From positions 1-46,335 of the forward strand of contig SVDX01000020.1 in assembly GCA_015057605.1 (NCBI GenBank): a stretch of DNA of 46,335 nucleotides. Reading direction: 5' to 3'. The notes under the pieces were generated by a model. It made no database searches, was not told the origin of the DNA, and worked only from the letters and a program-made list of their open reading frames with translations. Below, one piece after another: positions 40,864 through 46,335 of this stretch. The stretch comes from Lachnospira sp. GTDB lineage: Bacteria; Bacillota; Clostridia; Lachnospirales; Lachnospiraceae. Every line of letters begins with the position of its first letter. Positions within the stretch are counted from its first letter, which is position 1. Both the position numbers and the translations under genes were made by a program.

Positions 40864-41211
40864 TTATAAATTGTAATTTCTTTTCATTTGTTCGTATATA
40901 AGCTGTGCTATTCCGACACCTTCATCTGAGGTTTCGGTAGCATTGTTAGCATATTCGCTAAGCAATTGTTCCTGATAATATTCAGTCATAGTTTTCGTTG
41001 TCGAAGAAGTATACTCTGATTCCGGCACCATTTTTTGCATAGACTTAAACATTTGTTCAAGGAAATATGCCTCAAATTCTTTCGCAACCTCCATCAATTC
41101 TTCATCTGAAGAATTGGTATAATCTTTTGAAAGAGTATTATCAAGCTTTTTATTTGAGCCTGTTGCCTGTGTTAAAGCCTGCTCATAACTTCCGCCAATT
41201 CCACTAATCAT
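40864..41211 (-). CDS. FlgJ-like flagellar rod-binding protein
   Basis: 115 residues matching only the rod-binding domain of FlgJ (EELMEVAKEFEAYFLEQMFKSMQKMVPE, then MTEYYQEQLLSEYANN and GIAQLIYEQM). The muramidase half of enterobacterial FlgJ is absent, as is normal in Clostridia. Acts as rod chaperone/cap. Last gene of the flagellar cluster, 13 bp after flgG. Confidence 0.85.
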   Translation of the reverse strand: MISGIGGSYEQALTQATGSNKKLDNTLSKDYTNSSDEELMEVAKEFEAYFLEQMFKSMQKMVPESEYTSSTTKTMTEYYQEQLLSEYANNATETSDEGVGIAQLIYEQMKRNYNL

Positions 41212-41224
41212 AATTAATCATCAC

Positions 41225-42043
41225 CTATTTTTTCAAATTGTTAGCCTGCTGTAGCATATCATCTGCTGCCTGAATTGCCTTTGAATTAATCTCGTAGGCT
41301 CTTTGAGCTACGATAAGATTAACCATTTCATCAACTACCTGTACATTAGATGATTCAACATAACCTTGTTTTACCTTACTCTTTGTAAGTCCTTCTATCT
41401 CGGCTTCATTCATAGCCTCTCCTGATGCAGCTGTTTCTTTTAATAAGCTACCACCCATCTTTTCAAGACCTGAAGGATTGGCAAATTGATATATACCCAT
41501 AACCTTTCCTGTTGGAGTTGGATTGTTAAGCTCATCTGGATAACAAATGTTACCGTCATCATCAATTGTAACCTTTGTCATATCTGTATTAGGTGGAAAG
41601 GAAATAGGATTTCCCTCCGAATCAAGTACGCTAAAGCCTTCTGATGTACAAAGCATTATGTTGCCATCTGCTGCCATAGCTACATTAAATCCACCATTAC
41701 GTGTGTACAATATCTCTCCATCAAGATTTCTTACTGAAAAGAAACCATTGCCTTCAATAGCAAAGTCTGTTGACTTACTTGTTGAAGTAAATACACCCTG
41801 TGTATAATGTGAAGTAATTGAAGAGTTTCTTGTTCCAAGACCAACCTGAGCACCTATAGGCTTTTGCTCTGAATTAGCACTTGTTGATTTAGTTTGTATT
41901 GTCTGATATAACAATGACTTGAATTCTGCTGATTCTTTCTTATATCCAACAGTATTAACATTAGATAAGTTGTTAGATATCGTATCAACGTTAGTCTGCT
42001 GAGCAATCATACCTGACGCAGCAGTCCATAATGAACGCATCAT
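41225..42043 (-). CDS. flgG: Flagellar basal-body rod protein (FlgG/FlhP)
   Basis: 272 residues. N-terminal rod signature SLWTAASGMIAQQTNVDTISNNLSNVNTVGYKKE, central beta region with FAIEGNGFFSVRN, and C-terminal motif VDEMVNLIVAQRAYEINSKAIQ. AAGGAGG lies 8 bases before the ATG at 42043; a TTG six bases earlier is too close. Forms the distal rod of the flagellum; equals B. subtilis FlhP by position after flhO. Confidence 0.92.
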   Translation of the reverse strand: MMRSLWTAASGMIAQQTNVDTISNNLSNVNTVGYKKESAEFKSLLYQTIQTKSTSANSEQKPIGAQVGLGTRNSSITSHYTQGVFTSTSKSTDFAIEGNGFFSVRNLDGEILYTRNGGFNVAMAADGNIMLCTSEGFSVLDSEGNPISFPPNTDMTKVTIDDDGNICYPDELNNPTPTGKVMGIYQFANPSGLEKMGGSLLKETAASGEAMNEAEIEGLTKSKVKQGYVESSNVQVVDEMVNLIVAQRAYEINSKAIQAADDMLQQANNLKK

Positions 42044-42069
42044 ACGCAAAACCTCCTTAAATCGCCGTA

Positions 42070-42846
42070 TTACTTAACCTGTCCAATTGTAACGGCCTTG
42101 CCAAGTGTCTCATCAATAGAAGTAATGAGCTTTTGATTAGATTCGTAAGCTCTTGAAATATTAATCATCTCAACCATTTCAGAAACAACGTTAACATTGG
42201 ACATTTCCAAATACCCTTGACTTACGGTTGCATCTGTAGCATCCTTCATCTGTGCACCATCAACTGCTATATATAAATTCTCGCCGTATTTTTCCAAATA
42301 ATTGTAATCTTCAAAGTCTACCAAGCTCAACTTATCTACATATACATTATCTGCCCATATCTGACCCAATTCATCTATAGCCACACTTGCAGTATTTGTA
42401 GGTATCATTATCGGACCACCTTGTCCTAAAACAAAGTCGCCATCCTTGGTAACCAAGCATCCATCTTTGTTAAGGGTAAAGCTACCATCTCTTGTATACA
42501 TAGTCTGCTCTTCGCCAGCTCTATTAGTATACGATATGGCAAAAAATCCCTTGTTTGAAATTGCTACATCATATGTAGCGCCTGTTGACTTAAATGAACC
42601 CTGTGAAAAATCAGTATATGTTTCACCAATCTTAACGCCAAGATTCATCGGTCCAATAGATCTGTCAACATAGCCCTCTGAACCATCTCTTATTTTTATA
42701 GCTAGCACGCTGTCGAATGATTGTGATGTGGATCCTTCCTTCTTAAATCCCGCAGTCGTCGCATTGGCCAAATTGTTAGAAACAACATCCAGTCGTGCTT
42801 GTTGATTGATCATTCCGGTGTAAGCTGTATATAAGCCTCTTACCAT
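42070..42846 (-). CDS. flhO: Flagellar hook-basal body protein (FlgF/FlhO)
   Basis: 258 residues: start GLYTAYTGMINQQARLDVVSNNLANATTAGFKKEG, central DVAISNKGFFAI, end VSEMVEMINISRAYESNQKLI. Paralogue of the next gene, with the same rod-family ends. AGGAG precedes the start. Sits between mreB and flgG as flhO does in Bacillus. Confidence 0.9.
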   Translation of the reverse strand: MVRGLYTAYTGMINQQARLDVVSNNLANATTAGFKKEGSTSQSFDSVLAIKIRDGSEGYVDRSIGPMNLGVKIGETYTDFSQGSFKSTGATYDVAISNKGFFAISYTNRAGEEQTMYTRDGSFTLNKDGCLVTKDGDFVLGQGGPIMIPTNTASVAIDELGQIWADNVYVDKLSLVDFEDYNYLEKYGENLYIAVDGAQMKDATDATVSQGYLEMSNVNVVSEMVEMINISRAYESNQKLITSIDETLGKAVTIGQVK

Positions 42847-42857
42847 AAGATCAACTC

Positions 42858-43853
42858 CTATCTTATCTCTTTGTACTCACTTAAAAATTCTACGAATTTA
42901 CCAGTACCTATAGCAACTGCTGTCATTGGATCATCAGCTGTCATAGTATTGATTCCAGTCTTAGCTTCGATAAGTTCTTCTAAGCCTTGTAATAAGCTAC
43001 CGCCACCTGTAAGTACAATACCTCTTGTAGCAACGTCTGCTGCAAGTTCTGGTGGTGTCTTTTCTAATACATTGTGTACAGCTTCAACAATCTGAGATGT
43101 AGTTTCTCTAAGAGCTTCTTCTGTCTCTTCAGAAGTTACTGTTACTGTCTTTGGAAGACCTGTTACAAGGTTACGTCCTCTAACATCCATAGTCATAACC
43201 TCTGCTCTTGGATACGCACATCCAATCTTAATCTTAATATCTTCAGCTGTTCTTTCACCGATTAATAAATTATGCTTCTTACGCATATAACGAACTATCG
43301 CTTCGTCAAAGTCATCTCCGGCAATCTTAATTGATGTACTAACTACAGTACCACCTAAAGAAATAACAGCGATATCTGATGTACCACCACCGATATCAAC
43401 GATCATATTACCGCATGGCTTAGAAATATCTATACCTGCACCAATAGCCGCTGCAATAGGCTCCTCAATAATAGCAACCTCTCTTGCACCAGCTTGATAT
43501 GTCGCGTCTTCAACGGCTCTCTTTTCAACTTCTGTTACACCACTTGGTACACAAACACTAATTCTTGGCTTTTTAAGTGTTCTCTTACCAATTGCCTTCT
43601 GAATGAAGTACTTTAACATCTTTTCTGTTACTGTATAGTCAGAGATAACACCCTGTCTTAAAGGTCTTACAGCTACAATGTTACCTGGTGTTCTACCAAG
43701 CATAAGACGAGCTTCTTCACCGATAGCCTTAATCTTGTTAGTATCTCTGTCAAAGGCAACTACTGATGGCTCTTTTAAAACTACGCCTTTGCCTCTTATA
43801 TATACAAGTATACTTGCTGTACCTAAATCAATTCCGATATCTGTCGTTAACAT
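42858..43853 (-). CDS. mreB: Rod-shape-determining actin-like protein MreB/Mbl
   Basis: 331 residues. Actin-fold motifs IGIDLGTASILVY (phosphate 1), IVDIGGGTSDIAVISLGG (phosphate 2) and GIVLTGGGSLLQGLEELI (adenosine). Guides lateral wall synthesis on the inner membrane face. AAAGGGGA precedes the start. Followed by the flagellar rod genes as mbl is in Bacillus, so Mbl is the closer name. Confidence 0.93.
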   Translation of the reverse strand: MLTTDIGIDLGTASILVYIRGKGVVLKEPSVVAFDRDTNKIKAIGEEARLMLGRTPGNIVAVRPLRQGVISDYTVTEKMLKYFIQKAIGKRTLKKPRISVCVPSGVTEVEKRAVEDATYQAGAREVAIIEEPIAAAIGAGIDISKPCGNMIVDIGGGTSDIAVISLGGTVVSTSIKIAGDDFDEAIVRYMRKKHNLLIGERTAEDIKIKIGCAYPRAEVMTMDVRGRNLVTGLPKTVTVTSEETEEALRETTSQIVEAVHNVLEKTPPELAADVATRGIVLTGGGSLLQGLEELIEAKTGINTMTADDPMTAVAIGTGKFVEFLSEYKEIR

Positions 43854-43917
43854 AAATGTCCCCTTTCAAATGTATAATTTATGATTAAATTGTATTTTAA
43901 CATAGTCATATAAGCTT

Positions 43918-43946
43918 ATTATATACAAAGTATTCCCATTTTGAAA
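43918..43946 (-). promoter_or_regulatory. Likely promoter of the mreB/flagellar operon
   Basis: On the minus strand a perfect TATAAT (43923-43918) is 17 bases from TTTCAA (43946-43941), 64 bases before the mreB start. The -35 box is weak. Confidence 0.4.
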
Positions 43947-44024
43947 GTGTTTTTTATAAATTTTAACAACTTTTTTCGTTATATTTTTAAGGTATTATTT
44001 ATATCGTCACTTTCATGCGAAAAC

Positions 44025-45146
44025 TTAACGCAAAAATCCTGCGCTTGCTTTGTCCTTTGCAAAGGTCGCAGCGTTGTACATAACCAAGATATTATTGATA
44101 TTTTCTTCTTCAATAAGCTTACTTATGTTCTTTTTATAGTATCTAAAGTCCACCATTATTATTTCTTCGTAATTACTACTTATAAATGGCACAAATGCAT
44201 TTGCATAGGAATCTCTTACAACCAATAGCTTCTCACCATTTTTATTTGATGAATTAATGCGGATAATACTATGATTACCACCTAAAAACACCTGATACTT
44301 GTCCTTCTTTGAAAATGCATCCATTTCAAAAAGACTTTCTCTTTTTTCCTTTTCATCAAAAGTTACAGTATACGTAACATTGCCTTTTTCCTTATAGACA
44401 TCAACTCTATCAAGTTCAAATGCAAAATTAATCTTAGAATACAGCGTTCCCGCAAAATCATTTGCACTTATCACTTCATAATCTTCAATAGACTTAGGGG
44501 TAATTTTATTAGCCTTAGCCCAAACATTATACATATAATAATTGCCAAGTGAAGTCATATGATGATCAGTCTTATAATAAATATATTCATTTTTCTTACT
44601 CGCAATCATTTCTCTTACATCAATAAAACTTGCATCTGTAAGCCCAGCTTTAATGCTATCAATATATGCATTTTGATCAAAGGTCTGCGCAAAGGCCGGC
44701 ATCTTGTCCGACAAACTTACACCTGCCGTCGGTACTATCATAACCTGCACATTGTCCTTTCCAAGCTGCTTTCCGTACTTGTTTGCAAATGTCATAAGTC
44801 TGTTAGCATTTTTATTGGAATTTTCCTTGTCGACATCATTATGTGTTTCAAAAAGGTAATTATCACTGCCAAAATATACGCCATTAATGTCTTTTTTCAG
44901 CATTGCTCTATCCGACATAGTCTTTACCGCTATCCAGGTATCTCTTAAAACAAATTGGTCTGCGAGATAAAGTTCATAATCACTGCCAAACTCACCACTT
45001 TTAAGCGTTTCCCAACTAAACTTCGGAGCCTGCTGTAATTTTCTGTTTTCATTATCAGAAAATTCCTTTGCAGGCGTTACAAGCGTAGCAATAGTAAAGC
45101 CAAATATTAAAATCAAAAATGTAAATACTGTTACTTTTTGTCCCAT
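44025..45146 (-). CDS. DHHW-motif protein (AlgX/AlgJ-like SGNH-type acetyltransferase partner)
   Basis: 373 residues. N-terminal membrane anchor (about 6-24), then an extracytoplasmic domain with IAVKTMSDR, the signature YKTDHHMTSLGNYYMYN, and later LVVRDSYANAFVPF and VDFRYY. These fit the DHHW family, relatives of AlgJ/AlgX that move acetyl groups onto surface polymers with an MBOAT partner. It lies 12 bp after the MBOAT gene with a GGAG site. Confidence 0.82.
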   Translation of the reverse strand: MGQKVTVFTFLILIFGFTIATLVTPAKEFSDNENRKLQQAPKFSWETLKSGEFGSDYELYLADQFVLRDTWIAVKTMSDRAMLKKDINGVYFGSDNYLFETHNDVDKENSNKNANRLMTFANKYGKQLGKDNVQVMIVPTAGVSLSDKMPAFAQTFDQNAYIDSIKAGLTDASFIDVREMIASKKNEYIYYKTDHHMTSLGNYYMYNVWAKANKITPKSIEDYEVISANDFAGTLYSKINFAFELDRVDVYKEKGNVTYTVTFDEKEKRESLFEMDAFSKKDKYQVFLGGNHSIIRINSSNKNGEKLLVVRDSYANAFVPFISSNYEEIIMVDFRYYKKNISKLIEEENINNILVMYNAATFAKDKASAGFLR

Positions 45147-45158
45147 TACGTTTCTCCT

Positions 45159-46335
45159 CTAAAATCTAAAGTATAAAAATGGATTATAAGTAGAATTTAC
45201 CAAATACGCCATTGCCAAAAGGAAAACTGCTACTAAAAATACATTTTTAACCACCGTAAGCAACACCTGCTTATTACCTGCTTCGAGCTTACTAATAAAT
45301 GCATTTGCAAGCTTTTTAGGTATTGATGTTGAAGCTATTATTAAAATAACTATTATCACAATATTTGTAAGTAAAAGATACAAGCTCTTTTCATCATAAA
45401 AACCTGCTCCATATCCACCAAACATCGCTCTAATATAGTTTAAGCCCATTTGCATATTATCAAAGGCAAATATTACCCAGCTTATAATTACAAGGAACAT
45501 TGTGTAAATGTGACCTACACACTTTGGCATACGTTCAAGCCATTTAAGTAAAAATAATTTCTCAAGTATTAAAAATACGCAAAAATATAATCCCCATACC
45601 AAGAAATTCCAGCTTGCACCATGCCATATGCCGGTAAGAGCCCATACTATAATAATATTTCTGATTTGCTTAAATTTACCACTTCTATTGCCACCAAGTG
45701 GAATATATACATATTCCCTAAACCACGTACCAAGAGAAATATGCCATCTTCTCCAAAATTCCGTAATGCTTCTTGACTCATATGGATGTTCGAAGTTTTC
45801 AAGGAACTTAAAGCCAAACATATGTCCAAGACCTATTGCCATGTCAGAATAACCCGAGAAATCAAAGTATATCTGAAAGGTAAATGCTAATGCTCCAAGC
45901 CATGCGGTTAATACTGGTAATTCTGTAACAGACATTGCACTTATCATATCAAAGAGCATACCAATATTATTTGCAAACAATACCTTTTTACCAAGACCTG
46001 TTACAAAGCGCTCTATGCCATAAGAAAATCTATCAAAGCTTTCATGTCTTTCATTAAGCTGTTTAGCGACAGTCTTATACTGTACGATAGGTCCCGCAAT
46101 AAGCTGTGGAAATAATGATACATACGAACCAAAGGTAATAATATTCTTTTGTGCCTTTGCCTGACCGCGGTATACATCTACGGTATAGGACATTGTCTGG
46201 AAGGTATAAAAAGAAATACCTATCGGCAATGGTAAGTTCAAAAGCTTTATATTTAAATCAAATATATTGTTGATATTAATCACAACGAAATCAGCATATT
46301 TAAATACACACAATAACGCGAGATTAATAATCATA
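45159..46335 (-). CDS. MBOAT family membrane-bound O-acyltransferase (5' end cut by window)
   Basis: At least 391 residues with about 9 membrane segments. Family motifs PIGISFYTFQTMSYTVDVYRG, FPQLIAGPIVQY, FWRRWHISLGTWFREYVYIPLGG and the active His in TGIWHGASWNFLVWG are present. About 70-90 N-terminal residues are missing compared with usual members because the gene runs off the right edge; the first in-window Met is internal. With the DHHW protein it likely transfers acyl (acetyl) groups across the membrane onto a cell-wall or capsule polymer. Confidence 0.88.
   Translation of the reverse strand, partial: MIINLALLCVFKYADFVVININNIFDLNIKLLNLPLPIGISFYTFQTMSYTVDVYRGQAKAQKNIITFGSYVSLFPQLIAGPIVQYKTVAKQLNERHESFDRFSYGIERFVTGLGKKVLFANNIGMLFDMISAMSVTELPVLTAWLGALAFTFQIYFDFSGYSDMAIGLGHMFGFKFLENFEHPYESRSITEFWRRWHISLGTWFREYVYIPLGGNRSGKFKQIRNIIIVWALTGIWHGASWNFLVWGLYFCVFLILEKLFLLKWLERMPKCVGHIYTMFLVIISWVIFAFDNMQMGLNYIRAMFGGYGAGFYDEKSLYLLLTNIVIIVILIIASTSIPKKLANAFISKLEAGNKQVLLTVVKNVFLVAVFLLAMAYLVNSTYNPFLYFRF

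Overview
The window looks like chromosomal DNA of an anaerobic, AT-rich, motile member of the Clostridia, most likely Lachnospiraceae-like. This is inferred from the mreB/mbl-flhO-flhP-flgJ cluster, MutS2, RecD2, YhaM, a B12-dependent radical SAM protein, a dockerin/cohesin pair and strong GGAGG ribosome binding sites. No rRNA, tRNA, CRISPR array or intact insertion sequence was seen.

Layout. 1-2000: the 5' end of an unknown membrane protein gene, then a strong promoter, a structured leader with terminator/antiterminator (best guess guanidine-IV / mepA motif) and a MATE efflux pump. 2040-7800: an exported papain-family (C1A) protease of 1481 residues ending in a type I dockerin, followed 15 bp later by a membrane-anchored protein with a cohesin-like domain. 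7900-12030: an operon of a DUF1538 membrane protein, a tandem P-II-like protein and an ABC exporter. 12031-15160: small membrane proteins, a lipoprotein, and a LURP-one-like/HTH gene pair whose promoter lies in a long inverted repeat. 15174-17389: AhpC and a thioredoxin-reductase-like flavoprotein with a C-terminal CxxC domain (peroxide defence).

17525-20430 looks like accessory or decaying DNA: an MFS transporter frameshifted in a T tract, a fragment of a short-chain dehydrogenase, and a two-gene unit of a small HTH protein plus an ORF6N/phospholipase-D-like fusion with two palindromes in its control regions. 20513-28803 is housekeeping: rlmD, yhaM, an HtrA-like protein lacking the catalytic His, mutS2 and a two-component system. 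28845-31640 holds three tandem paralogous membrane proteins of unknown function, each preceded by a degraded tail of a pre-peptidase-like (PPC) domain, then a 10-bp-phased repeat. 31685-34975 is an operon of a small membrane protein, a HypE/AIR-synthase-like protein, an Lrp-type regulator, an aminotransferase and TrmL. 35009-40805 carries a TPR-like protein and a DNA-repair-flavoured operon (recD2, radical SAM, nth, exonuclease). 40864-43853 is the mreB/flagellar rod cluster, and 44025-46335 an MBOAT/DHHW surface-polymer acetylation pair cut by the window end.

The most interesting candidates are the dockerin protease with its adjacent cohesin anchor, the triplicated PPC-tail/membrane-protein array, the HTH-ORF6N-PLD unit with its palindromes, and the tandem P-II/DUF1538 operon. 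All functional statements rest on reading motifs by eye; no database search was run.
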